Assembly: GCA_035726825.1 (NCBI GenBank) | Contig: JALNTX010000003.1 | Coordinates: 1 to 64,000 of the forward strand | Origin: Pseudocitrobacter sp913778145 | GTDB taxonomy: Bacteria; Pseudomonadota; Gammaproteobacteria; Enterobacterales; Enterobacteriaceae | Direction: 5' to 3' | DNA: 64,000 nt | Part shown: positions 1-9,291 of the stretch, piece after piece | Position numbering within the stretch: the stretch's first letter is position 1 | Layout of the letters: each line of letters opens with the position of its first letter | Notes under the pieces: model-generated | What the model saw: only the letters and a program-made list of their open reading frames with translations | The model's database searches: none | Told to the model about the DNA's origin: nothing | Position numbers and translations under genes: made by a program

Positions 1-604
<604 letters not shown>

Positions 605-731
605 AAGTTTGATGCTCGTGAATTAAACTTCGTAATGAATTACGTGTTCACTCAGAGACTTGGTATTCATTTATCGTCTTGCGACGTTAAGAATCCGTAT
701 CGTTGAGTGCCCACACAGATTGTCTGATAAA

Positions 732-744
732 TTGTTAAAGAGCA
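732..744 (-). promoter_or_regulatory. rrn leader boxA antitermination site
   Basis: The minus strand reads TGCTCTTTAACAA, the boxA element of enterobacterial rRNA leaders, which recruits NusB-S10 and the antitermination complex. It lies about 130 bases before the 16S start, the expected place in an rrn leader. Confidence 0.9.
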
Positions 745-781
745 GTGCCGCTTCGCTTTTTCTCAGCGGCGCGGGGTGTGC

Positions 782-809
782 ATAATACGCCATCCCGCTA
801 CAGAGTCAA
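782..809 (-). promoter_or_regulatory. rrn P2 promoter
   Basis: On the minus strand TTGACT (809-804) is followed after 16 bases by TATTAT (787-782). Position and sequence match the constitutive P2 promoter of enterobacterial rRNA operons, downstream of P1. Confidence 0.85.
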
Positions 810-872
810 GTTTTATTTTCACTCTGTTGACCCGGCGGCGTGTTTGCCGTTGTTCCGTGTCAGTGGGGGCGC

Positions 873-900
873 ATTATAGGGGGTAATTCAGATCTCGCAA
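873..900 (-). promoter_or_regulatory. rrn P1 promoter
   Basis: The minus strand carries TTGCGA (900-895), a 16-base spacer and TATAAT (878-873), then the GC-rich discriminator GCGCCCCC typical of stringently controlled rrn P1 promoters. The AT-rich stretch at about 901-960, upstream on this strand, would hold the UP element. Fis sites are expected there by family knowledge but were not individually resolved. Confidence 0.88.
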
Positions 901-972
901 GTATAAAATACAAAAAACTTTTTACTCGCTCACTTTTCATTCAACCAATTTATTTTTGCCTGGTTTATAAAC

Positions 973-1000
973 AAAAACGAGCCCCTGAGGGCCCGTTTTT
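973..1000 (-). terminator. clpB rho-independent terminator
   Basis: Just past the clpB stop, the minus strand forms a stem of AAACGGGCCC with GGCTCGTTT around a short loop, followed by a T tract. It separates clpB from the rRNA promoters. Confidence 0.85.
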
Positions 1001-1013
1001 GCATTTTTGTGAC

Positions 1014-3587
1014 TTACTGCACTGCCACAATATGATCGTCTTTAACTTCCAGACGTATCGTTTTCCCCGGAACCAGCTCACCGGAAAGGATTTGCTGCGC
1101 CAGCGGGTTTTCAATTTGCTGCTGAATAGCTCGTTTCAACGGACGCGCCCCGTATACCGGGTCATAACCGTTTTTGCTCAGCAGATGCAGCGCCTCATCG
1201 GACATCTGCGTTTCATAACCACGCTCTTCCAGACGTTTGTACAGACGTTGCAGCTGAATCTGCGCAATGGAAGCAATGTGAGCTTCACCCAGCGGGTGGA
1301 ACACAACCACTTCATCGATACGGTTGATGAATTCCGGGCGGAAGCTCTGACTGACTACGCCCAGCACCAGATCTTTCATGTGGCCGTAATCCAGCTCGCC
1401 AAAGCGTTCCTGAATCAAATCGGAACCCAGGTTAGAGGTCATAATCACCACCGTATTACGGAAGTCGACCGTTCTCCCCTGCCCGTCGGTCAGACGACCA
1501 TCGTCCAGCACCTGCAGCAGAATGTTGAACACATCCGGGTGCGCTTTCTCGACTTCATCCAGCAGGATGACCGAGTAAGGGCGACGACGTACGGCTTCGG
1601 TCAGATAGCCGCCTTCTTCATAACCGACATATCCCGGAGGCGCACCGACCAGGCGAGACACGGAGTGTTTCTCCATAAACTCGGACATATCGATACGCAC
1701 CATCGCGTCGTCGCTATCGAACATAAAGTTCGCCAGCGCTTTACACAGCTCCGTTTTACCGACACCGGTCGGCCCCAGGAACAGGAACGAACCGATTGGG
1801 CGGTTAGGATCGGACAGCCCGGCACGACTACGACGAATCGCATTCGATACAGCTTCCACCGCTTCGTTCTGACCAATCACCCGGCTATGCAGGTCTTGCT
1901 CCATCCGCAGCAGTTTTTCGCGCTCGCCTTCCAGCATGCGCGCAACCGGGATCCCGGTCCAGCGAGCCAGCACTTCGGCGATTTCCGCATCCGTTACACG
2001 GTTACGCAGCAGACGCATGGTTTTACCTTCGGACTGAGTCGCCGCCGCCAGCTGTTTTTCCAGTTCCGGAATTTTACCGTACTGCAGTTCAGACATCCGC
2101 CCCAGGTCGCCCACGCGGCGCGCCTGCTCGATGGCGATTTTCGCCTGCTCAAGCTCCGCTTTAATCGTCTGCGTACCAGAAAGCGAGGCTTTCTCCGCTT
2201 TCCACTCTTCTTCTAATACCGAATACTGGCGTTCTTTATCTTCCAGCTCTTCATTCAGCATATCGAGACGTTTCAGGCTCGCTTCATCAGACTCTTTTTT
2301 CAGCGCCTGCTGTTCCAGTTTCAACTGGATGATACGACGATCGAGGCGGTCGAGTTCTTCCGGCTTCGAGTCAATCTGCATACGAATGCTGGATGCTGCT
2401 TCATCAATCAGGTCAATCGCTTTATCCGGCAACTGACGGTCGGCAATATAACGATGCGATAACGTTGCCGCCGCGACGATAGCCGGATCGGTAATCTGCA
2501 CGTGGTGGTGCAGTTCATAACGTTCTTTCAGGCCACGCAGGATCGCGATGGTATCTTCAACGGACGGTTCTGCCACAAACACTTTCTGGAAACGACGTTC
2601 CAGCGCCGCATCTTTTTCAATGTACTGACGGTATTCATCCAGCGTCGTGGCACCCACGCAGTGCAGTTCACCACGAGCCAGCGCCGGTTTCAGCATGTTC
2701 CCGGCGTCCATTGCGCCATCGGCTTTACCTGCGCCCACCATAGTGTGCAGCTCATCGATAAACAGAATGACGTTGCCTTCCTGTTTCGACAGATCGTTCA
2801 GTACGCCTTTCAGACGTTCTTCAAACTCGCCGCGATATTTCGCCCCGGCCACCAGCGCGCCCATATCCAGCGCCAGTACGCGGCGGCCCTTCAGCCCTTC
2901 CGGGACTTCGCCGTTCACGATACGCTGCGCCAGCCCTTCGACGATGGCAGTTTTACCGACGCCAGGCTCACCAATCAGCACCGGGTTGTTTTTAGTACGA
3001 CGTTGCAGCACCTGAATGGTGCGGCGAATTTCTTCATCACGCCCGATGACCGGATCAAGCTTGCCCTGCTCGGCACGCTCGGTCAGGTCGACGGTATATT
3101 TTTTCAATGCCTGACGTTGGTCTTCGGCATTTTGATCGTTCACGCTCTCCCCTCCGCGCATCTGTTGAATCGCCTGAGTAATGTTGGCAGTCGTCGCGCC
3201 TGCGGATTTCAGCAGGTCGGCCAGTGAACCGCGAGACTCAAGCGCGGCCAGAACAAACAGTTCTGACGAAATAAAGTTATCGCCCTGTTTTTGCGCCAGC
3301 TTGTCGCAAAGATTCAGCACACGCACCAGATCCTGTGAAGGCTGGACGTCGCCGCCGGTGCCTTCCACCTGCGGTAAACGGCTTAACGCCTGATCGATAG
3401 CCGTGCGAAGCTGGCCCGCATTAATGCCGGCAGTGGTTAACAAAGGACGAATCGAACCCCCTTCCTGATTCAGTAAGGCGCTCATTAAATGGAGTGGTTC
3501 GATAAATTGGTTGTCGTGCCCCAGTGCGAGAGACTGGGCATCGGCGAGAGCAAGCTGGAATTTGTTAGTAAGACGATCCAGACGCAT
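1014..3587 (-). CDS. clpB: ClpB protein disaggregase
   Basis: Hexameric AAA+ chaperone that works with DnaK/DnaJ/GrpE to extract and refold proteins from heat-induced aggregates in the cytosol. The 857-residue protein equals the E. coli length. It has an N-terminal Clp_N domain (about 1-145), NBD1 with Walker A GEPGVGKT (about 206), the long coiled-coil M domain (about 410-525), and NBD2 with GPTGVGKT (about 605). The chosen start, MRLDRL, follows GGAGG by four bases; an ATG four codons upstream overlaps that ribosome site and is less likely. A sigma-32 promoter precedes it. grpE, in the same chaperone pathway, lies in this window and has the same promoter type. Confidence 0.98.
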   Translation of the reverse strand: MRLDRLTNKFQLALADAQSLALGHDNQFIEPLHLMSALLNQEGGSIRPLLTTAGINAGQLRTAIDQALSRLPQVEGTGGDVQPSQDLVRVLNLCDKLAQKQGDNFISSELFVLAALESRGSLADLLKSAGATTANITQAIQQMRGGESVNDQNAEDQRQALKKYTVDLTERAEQGKLDPVIGRDEEIRRTIQVLQRRTKNNPVLIGEPGVGKTAIVEGLAQRIVNGEVPEGLKGRRVLALDMGALVAGAKYRGEFEERLKGVLNDLSKQEGNVILFIDELHTMVGAGKADGAMDAGNMLKPALARGELHCVGATTLDEYRQYIEKDAALERRFQKVFVAEPSVEDTIAILRGLKERYELHHHVQITDPAIVAAATLSHRYIADRQLPDKAIDLIDEAASSIRMQIDSKPEELDRLDRRIIQLKLEQQALKKESDEASLKRLDMLNEELEDKERQYSVLEEEWKAEKASLSGTQTIKAELEQAKIAIEQARRVGDLGRMSELQYGKIPELEKQLAAATQSEGKTMRLLRNRVTDAEIAEVLARWTGIPVARMLEGEREKLLRMEQDLHSRVIGQNEAVEAVSNAIRRSRAGLSDPNRPIGSFLFLGPTGVGKTELCKALANFMFDSDDAMVRIDMSEFMEKHSVSRLVGAPPGYVGYEEGGYLTEAVRRRPYSVILLDEVEKAHPDVFNILLQVLDDGRLTDGQGRTVDFRNTVVIMTSNLGSDLIQERFGELDYGHMKDLVLGVVSQSFRPEFINRIDEVVVFHPLGEAHIASIAQIQLQRLYKRLEERGYETQMSDEALHLLSKNGYDPVYGARPLKRAIQQQIENPLAQQILSGELVPGKTIRLEVKDDHIVAVQ

Positions 3588-3625
3588 AATTCCTCCCATA
3601 ACAGGTCAATTTTGCTACTGGAGAT

Positions 3626-3655
3626 TAAATGAGGTCATCCCTCAATTATTCAAGG
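3626..3655 (-). promoter_or_regulatory. sigma-32 heat-shock promoter of clpB
   Basis: The minus strand reads CCTTGAA (3655-3649), a 14-base gap, then CCTCATTTA (3634-3626). This matches the RpoH consensus (CTTGAA and CCCCATNTA) and sits about 40 bases before the clpB start, as in E. coli. Confidence 0.85.
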
Positions 3656-3715
3656 TTAATGACCTGTTTAATGCGAAAAATAAGTCAGCCTTCTGGATCG
3701 TCTTGATTCTTTAGG

Positions 3716-4447
3716 TTATATCAGCCAAATGAAACTTGCCATACGACCTGTAGTACGGTCGCGACGATATGAGAAAAAATCATCGTTTTGGCTGAAGGTA
3801 CAGCGGTCACCGCCGTAGATGCGCTGCACACCGACATTTCCCAGACGCTGACGCGCCAGTAGATAAATATCAGCATAGTACTTTTCGCCCGCTGCGCGGA
3901 ACGCGGCGTCAGCCTGATGGTCTTTCGCCATAAAGGCGTCGCGCACTTCCGGCCCCACTTCAAACGCCGTTGGGCCAATCGCCGGGCCAAGCCACGCCAG
4001 GATATTTTCAGGGCGATCGTTAAAGCAGGCAACCGTCTCTTCCAGCACGCCTTCACACAGCCCGCGCCAGCCCGCATGCGCCGCAGCCACTTCGGTTCCG
4101 TCGAGATTACAGAACAGTACCGGCAGGCAATCAGCGGTCATCACCGCACAAACGGTACCCGGCGTATTGCTGTAAGAGGCATCGGCACGTTTCGATTCAT
4201 ACGGCCCGCCGCTTAAGCGCAGCACATCTTTACCATGAACCTGTTCAAGCCAGACCGGTTTAGAAGGTAAGCCACCCGCCGCAAACAAGCGGCGGCGATT
4301 CTCTTCTACATCGTCTGGATTATCACCGCAATGCGCGCCCAGATTCAGAGAATCGTAAGGCGCTTGACTCACACCGCCTTTACGGGTGGAACTACAGGAT
4401 GCCACGCCCTTCGGCTGCGGCCACTGCGGGATAATCAATGACGTCAT
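3716..4447 (-). CDS. pgeF: PgeF, laccase-domain peptidoglycan editing factor / purine nucleoside phosphorylase
   Basis: The 243-residue protein is of the YfiH (Cu-oxidase_4) family. In E. coli the family member prevents misincorporation of L-Ser for L-Ala in peptidoglycan precursors, and related proteins show adenosine or purine nucleoside phosphorylase activity. The metal-site residues are visible in QVHGKDV (His about 71), MTADCLP (Cys about 107) and HAGWRGL (His about 124). Its ATG overlaps the rluD stop by four bases (ATGA), so the two are translationally coupled, as in E. coli. Confidence 0.95.
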   Translation of the reverse strand: MTSLIIPQWPQPKGVASCSSTRKGGVSQAPYDSLNLGAHCGDNPDDVEENRRRLFAAGGLPSKPVWLEQVHGKDVLRLSGGPYESKRADASYSNTPGTVCAVMTADCLPVLFCNLDGTEVAAAHAGWRGLCEGVLEETVACFNDRPENILAWLGPAIGPTAFEVGPEVRDAFMAKDHQADAAFRAAGEKYYADIYLLARQRLGNVGVQRIYGGDRCTFSQNDDFFSYRRDRTTGRMASFIWLI

Positions 4448-5424
4448 AACCAGTCCACATCGTCCTTATGTTCTTCGAAATCGGCGCGCATCGCGTCGAT
4501 AAGATCGACCATATCCTGCGGAATCGGCGCATGCCATTCCATCTCAATACCGGTGATCGGATGATAAAGACGCAGCATTGTTGCATGCAGCGCCTGACGG
4601 TCAAATTTACGCAGCGCAGAGATGAACTCATCCGATGCACCTTTCGGTGGACGCGGACGGCCGCCATAAACCTGATCGCCCACCAGCGGATGCGTGATAT
4701 GGGCCATGTGCACGCGGATCTGGTGCGTACGTCCTGTTTCAAGACGCAGCCGCAGACGCGTGTGCACACGGAAGTGTTCCATGATGCGATAGTGCGTGAC
4801 TGCCGGTTTCCCCATCGGGTGCACCGCCATATGCGTACGTTTGGTTGGGTGACGGCTAATCGGTTCTTCAACCGTACCGCCCGCCGTCATATGACCAATC
4901 GCCACCGCTTCATATTCACGGGTGATTTCGCGCAGCTGCAGCGACTCCACCAGACGCGTTTGCGCCGGAACGGTTTTCGCCACAACCATCAGGCCGGTGG
5001 TGTCTTTATCCAGACGATGGACAATCCCCGCACGCGGTACATCGGCAATCGGCGGATAATAATGTAGCAGCGCGTTCAGCACCGTGCCGTCCGGGTTACC
5101 TGCGCCAGGGTGAACCACCAGGTCGCGCGGTTTGTTGATGACGATGATGTCATCATCTTCATAAACGATGTTCAGCGGGATATCCTGAGCTTCGAAGCGG
5201 ATATCTTCATCGATTTCAGCGTTGATCGCGACGGCCTCGCCACCCAACACTTTTTCTTTCGGTTTGTCGCAAATTTGACCATTTACCTGCACGCGCTGGT
5301 CAAGAATCCATTCTTTTATGCGAGATCGCGAATAATCAGGGAACAATTCGGCCAAAGCTTGATCTAAGCGTTGACCAAGTTGGTTTTCGGAGACCGTTGC
5401 GGTGAGTTCTACTCGTTGTGCCAT
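4444..5424 (-). CDS. rluD: 23S rRNA pseudouridine(1911/1915/1917) synthase RluD
   Basis: Makes the three pseudouridines in helix 69 of 23S rRNA, important for subunit joining and termination. The 326 residues match E. coli. An S4-like RNA-binding domain lies at about 18-80, followed by the RluA-type catalytic domain with HRLDKDTTG carrying the catalytic Asp (about 139). The start at MAQRVELTA was chosen by length and homology; the frame stays open 42 codons further upstream, but that part would run into the bamD promoter region. It is divergent from bamD. Confidence 0.97.
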   Translation of the reverse strand: MAQRVELTATVSENQLGQRLDQALAELFPDYSRSRIKEWILDQRVQVNGQICDKPKEKVLGGEAVAINAEIDEDIRFEAQDIPLNIVYEDDDIIVINKPRDLVVHPGAGNPDGTVLNALLHYYPPIADVPRAGIVHRLDKDTTGLMVVAKTVPAQTRLVESLQLREITREYEAVAIGHMTAGGTVEEPISRHPTKRTHMAVHPMGKPAVTHYRIMEHFRVHTRLRLRLETGRTHQIRVHMAHITHPLVGDQVYGGRPRPPKGASDEFISALRKFDRQALHATMLRLYHPITGIEMEWHAPIPQDMVDLIDAMRADFEEHKDDVDWL

Positions 5425-5556
5425 ATACAGCTTCTTCGTTAACGTTGGGTTTTTACGGCTTCGCCGTTTAATATAGTGTGCTATTGTAGCTGGTCTTAAT
5501 CGGGAACAGGAACTGCGAATATCCCGTACAAACATTTTGAGGAAAGTCAAAACGTC

Positions 5557-6300
5557 ATGACGCGCATGAAATATCTGGTGGCAGCGGCCACGTTGAGCCT
5601 GGCTTTGGCGGGGTGCTCTGGTTCAAAGGAAGAGGTGCCTGATAATCCGCCTAACGAAATCTACGCAACTGCTCAGCAAAAGCTGCAGGACGGTAACTGG
5701 AAACAAGCGATAACGCAACTGGAAGCGTTGGATAACCGTTATCCGTTTGGCCCGTACTCTCAGCAGGTGCAGCTGGATCTGATCTACGCGTACTACAAAA
5801 ATGCCGATCTGCCGTTGGCTCAGGCCGCCATTGATCGTTTTATCCGTCTTAACCCGACGCACCCGAACATTGATTATGTCATGTATATGCGTGGCCTGAC
5901 CAATATGGCGCTGGATGACAGTGCGCTTCAGGGCTTCTTCGGGGTTGACCGCTCTGACCGCGATCCGCAGCACGCGCGTGACGCCTTCAATGACTTCTCT
6001 AAGCTGGTTCGCGGTTACCCGAACAGCCAGTACGTCACGGATGCGAACAAACGTCTGGTGTTCCTGAAAGATCGCCTGGCCAAGTACGAGCTGTCGGTCG
6101 TTGATTACTACACCGACCGTGGCGCGTGGGTTGCCGTGGTGAACCGCGTTGAAAACATGCTGCGTGATTTCCCGGATACACAAGCCACCCGCGATGCGCT
6201 GCCGAAGATGGAAAATGCCTACCGTCAGATGCAAATGACGGCGCAGGCAGACAAAGTCGCGAAAATCATTGCGGCAAACAGCAGCAGCACGCAATCCTGA
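5557..6300 (+). CDS. bamD: BamD, outer-membrane assembly lipoprotein
   Basis: Essential lipoprotein of the BAM complex that inserts beta-barrel proteins into the outer membrane. The signal peptide ends in the lipobox LAGC, with the modified Cys at residue 20. The mature part is the five-TPR fold and contains YPFGPYSQQ and the DRSDRDP region. Its 247 residues are close to the 245 in E. coli. BamE of the same complex is encoded at 27586. A GGAACT hexamer upstream (about 5511) could be part of a sigma-E promoter, but I could not place a convincing -10 element. Confidence 0.97.
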   Translation: MTRMKYLVAAATLSLALAGCSGSKEEVPDNPPNEIYATAQQKLQDGNWKQAITQLEALDNRYPFGPYSQQVQLDLIYAYYKNADLPLAQAAIDRFIRLNPTHPNIDYVMYMRGLTNMALDDSALQGFFGVDRSDRDPQHARDAFNDFSKLVRGYPNSQYVTDANKRLVFLKDRLAKYELSVVDYYTDRGAWVAVVNRVENMLRDFPDTQATRDALPKMENAYRQMQMTAQADKVAKIIAANSSSTQS

Positions 6301-6314
6301 TTTCGAACACAAAC

Positions 6315-6345
6315 AAAACGGCAGCCCTGAGGCTGCCGTTTTTTT
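6315..6345 (+). terminator. bamD rho-independent terminator
   Basis: AAAACGGCAGCC / GGCTGCCGTTTT stem with a four-base loop and a T7 tract, 14 bases after the bamD stop. Confidence 0.92.
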
Positions 6346-6490
6346 ATCCGTTGAACCCGCCCGCTGAACCGCTTTAGCGGCAAGTCATCTCATCAAATAT
6401 GACCGCCTTTTTTCCTTTCGACAAGGAAAAAATCATCTGTTCCTGCCCTGCCTCACAAAACAGTTTCCTTGACAAAAAGTGACAAAAAAA

Positions 6491-6532
6491 CGTGATTTAA
6501 ATCACACATTTTGACATTAGGAAAGGTATGCT
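6491..6532 (+). promoter_or_regulatory. raiA promoter with CRP site
   Basis: CGTGATTTAAATCACA (6491-6506) is a nearly perfect CRP-cAMP palindrome. A -10 like TATGCT lies at 6527-6532. With a start near 6540, the CRP site is centred near -41.5, the class II activator position overlapping -35. This fits catabolite-controlled, stationary-phase expression of raiA. TTGACA at 6511 is present but badly spaced for TATGCT. Confidence 0.7.
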
Positions 6533-6568
6533 GGAATCACCAAGACGGAAAGACAAGAGGTAAAATTT

Positions 6569-6907
6569 ATGACAATGAACATTACCAGCAAACAAATGGA
6601 AATTACTCCGGCCATCCGCCAACATGTCGCAGACCGTCTAGCCAAATTAGAAAAATGGCAAACTCATATTATTAACCCGCACATCATCCTGTCCAAGGAG
6701 CCGCAGGGTTTTATCGCTGACGCCACCATGAACACGCCGAACGGGCTTCTGGTTGCCAGCGCCAAGCACGAAGATATGTATGCAGCAATCAACGAATTGA
6801 TCAACAAGCTGGAACGGCAGCTCAATAAGGTGCAACACAAAGGGGAAGCCCGTCGCGCCACAACATCGGTGAAAGACGCAAGCTTCGAAGAAGTTGAAGA
6901 AGAGTAA
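6569..6907 (+). CDS. raiA: Ribosome-associated inhibitor RaiA (YfiA, pY)
   Basis: Binds between the subunits of idle 70S ribosomes in stationary phase or cold shock, blocks the A and P sites, and keeps ribosomes as inactive monosomes in competition with HPF. The 112-residue protein is almost identical to E. coli RaiA (113 residues), starting MTMNITSKQMEITPAIR and ending with the acidic tail EEVEEE. The start is preceded by AAGAGG. A CRP site and a terminator bracket it, so it is monocistronic. Confidence 0.97.
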   Translation: MTMNITSKQMEITPAIRQHVADRLAKLEKWQTHIINPHIILSKEPQGFIADATMNTPNGLLVASAKHEDMYAAINELINKLERQLNKVQHKGEARRATTSVKDASFEEVEEE

Positions 6908-6930
6908 AACTGAACTTTGAGTGTAACGCC

Positions 6931-6955
6931 AACGCGCCTTCGGGCGCGTTTTTTA
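6931..6955 (+). terminator. raiA rho-independent terminator
   Basis: AACGCGCC-TTCG-GGCGCGTT stem with a TTCG loop and T tract, 24 bases after raiA. Confidence 0.92.
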
Positions 6956-7015
6956 TTGACAGAAGGAAAACGGAGCAGGTACTGTTACCAGAGACACTGT
7001 AAGGAATCATCATTT

Positions 7016-7063
7016 GTGAAATCTGTTCTGTTTTTCTTCGCATTCTTTTTTACCTTCCCCTGA
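7016..7063 (+). CDS. pheL: pheA operon leader peptide (PheL), GTG start
   Basis: Fifteen-codon leader, read as (M)KSVLFFFAFFFTFP, with seven Phe codons. Ribosome stalling at these codons under Phe-tRNA shortage should favour the antiterminator and allow pheA transcription. AAGGA ten bases upstream supports the start. It begins with GTG, and residues 3-5 differ from the E. coli leader (KHIP in place of KSVL), while the Phe block is unchanged. Confidence 0.93.
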   Translation: MKSVLFFFAFFFTFP

Positions 7064-7109
7064 ACGGGAGGCGTTTCGTCGTAAGATAAAGAATGCGAAG
7101 ACGAACAAT

Positions 7110-7138
7110 AAGGCCTCCCACTCCGGGGGGCCTTTTTT
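7110..7138 (+). terminator. pheA attenuator
   Basis: AAGGCCTCCC / GGGGGGCCTT stem and loop followed by T6 between pheL and pheA. The upstream GGGAGGCG (7066-7073) can pair with the left arm to form the alternative antiterminator, the classical phe attenuation layout. Confidence 0.9.
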
Positions 7139-7171
7139 ATTGGCAAAATTGATAACAATAAAGGCACAACT

Positions 7172-8332
7172 ATGACAGCGGAAAACCCGTTACTGGCTCT
7201 GCGCGATAAAATAAGCGCGCTGGATGAAAAATTACTGACGTTGCTGGCCGAGCGTCGTGGTCTGGCGGTGGAAGTGGGCAAAGCAAAACTGGCCTCCCAT
7301 CGCCCGGTACGCGATATCGACCGCGAACGCGACCTGCTGGAGCGTCTGATTGCGCTGGGTAAAACGCATCATCTTGACGCCCACTACATCACTCGCCTGT
7401 TCCAGCTCATCATCGAAGATTCCGTTCTCACGCAGCAGGCGTTACTTCAGCAGCATCTCAATAAAATTAATCCACACTCTGCGCGTATCGCCTTCCTGGG
7501 GCCTAAAGGCTCTTATTCGCACCTTGCGGCGCGCCAGTATGCCGCACGCCACTTCGAGCAGTTTATCGAGAGCGGCTGCGCGAAATTCGCCGATATCTTT
7601 AATCATGTGGAAACAGGCCAGGCTGACTACGCCGTGGTGCCAATTGAAAACACCAGCTCTGGCGCGATTAACGACGTCTACGATCTGCTGCAACACACCA
7701 GCCTCTCGATCGTCGGTGAGATGACGATCGTTATCGATCACTGCGTACTGGTGTCCGGGTCAACGGATCTCGATACTATCGACACGGTTTACAGCCATCC
7801 GCAGCCGTTCCAGCAGTGCAGCAAATTCCTTGCCCGCTACCCGCACTGGAAAATTGAGTACACCGAAAGCACCTCGGCGGCGATGGAGAAAGTGGCGCAG
7901 GCCCACTCACCGCGCGTTGCGGCACTGGGCAGCGAAGCCGGCGGCGCACTGCACGGCTTGCAGGTTCTGGAACGTATTGAAGCCAATCAGACGCAAAACA
8001 TTACGCGCTTCATCGTGCTGGCGCGTAAAGCGATTGATGTCTCAGACCAGGTTCCAGCGAAAACCACACTGTTGATGGCGACCGGGCAACAGGCGGGCGC
8101 ACTGGTAGAAGCACTGCTGGTTCTACGCAACCATCACCTGATCATGACCAAGCTGGAATCCCGCCCGATTCACGGCAACCCGTGGGAAGAGATGTTTTAT
8201 CTCGATATTCAGGCCAACCTGGAATCGGAATCGATGCAAAAAGCGCTCAAGGAGCTGGGCAAAATTACCCGCTCCATGAAAGTGCTGGGTTGTTATCCGA
8301 GCGAAAATGTCGTTCCGGTTGACCCGGCTTAA
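7172..8332 (+). CDS. pheA: Bifunctional chorismate mutase / prephenate dehydratase (P-protein)
   Basis: Converts chorismate to prephenate and then phenylpyruvate in phenylalanine synthesis. Its 386 residues equal E. coli PheA. The AroQ mutase domain (1-100) keeps Arg11, Arg28 and Lys39. The dehydratase domain (about 104-285) shows FLGPKGSYSH and the catalytic-region NITRF. The ACT domain (about 299-386) carries the Phe-binding ESRP motif. It is controlled by the pheL attenuator. Its stop overlaps the stop of the converging SMP-30 gene by four bases. Confidence 0.98.
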   Translation: MTAENPLLALRDKISALDEKLLTLLAERRGLAVEVGKAKLASHRPVRDIDRERDLLERLIALGKTHHLDAHYITRLFQLIIEDSVLTQQALLQQHLNKINPHSARIAFLGPKGSYSHLAARQYAARHFEQFIESGCAKFADIFNHVETGQADYAVVPIENTSSGAINDVYDLLQHTSLSIVGEMTIVIDHCVLVSGSTDLDTIDTVYSHPQPFQQCSKFLARYPHWKIEYTESTSAAMEKVAQAHSPRVAALGSEAGGALHGLQVLERIEANQTQNITRFIVLARKAIDVSDQVPAKTTLLMATGQQAGALVEALLVLRNHHLIMTKLESRPIHGNPWEEMFYLDIQANLESESMQKALKELGKITRSMKVLGCYPSENVVPVDPA

Positions 8333-9201
8333 CGCTCGATAAACGGTAACTTCTTCATGCCTGCCACGTTCACTGGCAGGGTGAAGATGGCCCCGGAAAG
8401 CGGATACTGCGCGATTTCTGCCGCCGACATATTTTCCCGCGTGGTAGTAATAAAAAGCGTGCGCATATCCGCCCCGCCAAAACAGACCATCGTCGGGCAA
8501 CGCACCGGCATCCGGTACTCTTCCAGTTGTTCGCCTTCAGGGGAGAAACGCGCAATGCGCCAGCCATCAAACAGCGCACTCCAGTAACAGCCCTCTTCAT
8601 CTACCGCCGCACCGTCCGGGATCCCCTCTCCGGCCGCAAACTGGTGGAAAACGTCACGTCTGCCTGGCTCGCCGTTGTCATCAAGCGGCGTTCGATAAAT
8701 CACACCGTTTGGCGTATCCGATGTATACATCCAGCGTTTATCCGCGCTGAACGCCAGGCCATTGGCACCGTGAATATCGCACTGCACCACCTTCGGCTGC
8801 AAATCATTATCGACGCGTACCAGCAGCGCACCGTTGTAATCGCCCGGCCCCCAGAAGGTGCCTGCGTAGAAGCGTCCGTCCCGGTCCGTGCCGCCGTCAT
8901 TGAAGCGGGCCAGCGCCGGGTTACTGGGGTTATCACAAATTTTACGCACCAGCAGACCATGTTTATCCGCCAGCCAGATGGCGCTACGCAGCGCCACAAT
9001 AAACCCGCCCTTTTCGCGTAATGCGAAACAGCCGACCTCTTCAGGAAACTGCAATACCTGATGCTCGCCGCTTTGCGGATGATAGCGATGAATTTCGTAT
9101 TCCAGGATATCGGCCCAGTACAGCGCCTGCTCCGATTCACTCCAGGTGGGGCATTCGGGTAAATGTCCGGCGTAATCAAACAGCGGTTGTGGCTCAGTCA
9201 T
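8329..9201 (-). CDS. SMP-30/gluconolactonase/LRE family hydrolase
   Basis: The 290-residue protein is a six-bladed beta-propeller of the regucalcin/gluconolactonase family, usually a divalent-metal sugar lactonase. Likely metal ligands are Glu in LPECPTW (about 16), Asn in GANGLAF (about 146) and Asp in PDGAAVD (about 198). RFNDGGTDRDGRFYAGT is the family's signature region. The substrate cannot be told from sequence. It lies downstream of tyrA but beyond that gene's terminator, and ends four bases inside pheA. E. coli K-12 has no gene here, so it is an accessory insertion in a conserved neighbourhood. Confidence 0.85.
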   Translation of the reverse strand: MTEPQPLFDYAGHLPECPTWSESEQALYWADILEYEIHRYHPQSGEHQVLQFPEEVGCFALREKGGFIVALRSAIWLADKHGLLVRKICDNPSNPALARFNDGGTDRDGRFYAGTFWGPGDYNGALLVRVDNDLQPKVVQCDIHGANGLAFSADKRWMYTSDTPNGVIYRTPLDDNGEPGRRDVFHQFAAGEGIPDGAAVDEEGCYWSALFDGWRIARFSPEGEQLEEYRMPVRCPTMVCFGGADMRTLFITTTRENMSAAEIAQYPLSGAIFTLPVNVAGMKKLPFIER

Positions 9202-9216
9202 GCGTCTTATCCCTAT

Positions 9217-9250
9217 AAAAAAAGCCAGCGGGTTCCCCCACTCGCTTTTA
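9217..9250 (-). terminator. aroF-tyrA operon terminator
   Basis: Minus-strand imperfect stem AAAAGCGAGTGGG / CCCGCTGGCTTTT with a T7 tail, about 40 bases after the tyrA stop. The SMP-30 start follows immediately, so that gene depends on read-through or on its own promoter. Confidence 0.75.
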
Positions 9251-9291
9251 AGTATATACAGAATTTGTTAACGCTATGTGTGACCGCGCTC

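Noticed and set aside
840..2216. A 458-codon plus-strand frame opposite clpB
   Set aside because: It is the antisense of a highly conserved gene, starts inside the rrn promoter region and resembles no protein.
3600..3715. A small RNA between clpB and pgeF, as reported in E. coli
   Set aside because: Only the sigma-32 promoter could be supported by sequence; no independent promoter and terminator pair was seen.
5505..5556. Sigma-E promoter for bamD
   Set aside because: GGAACT is present, but no -10 element at the right distance was convincing; left as a remark only.
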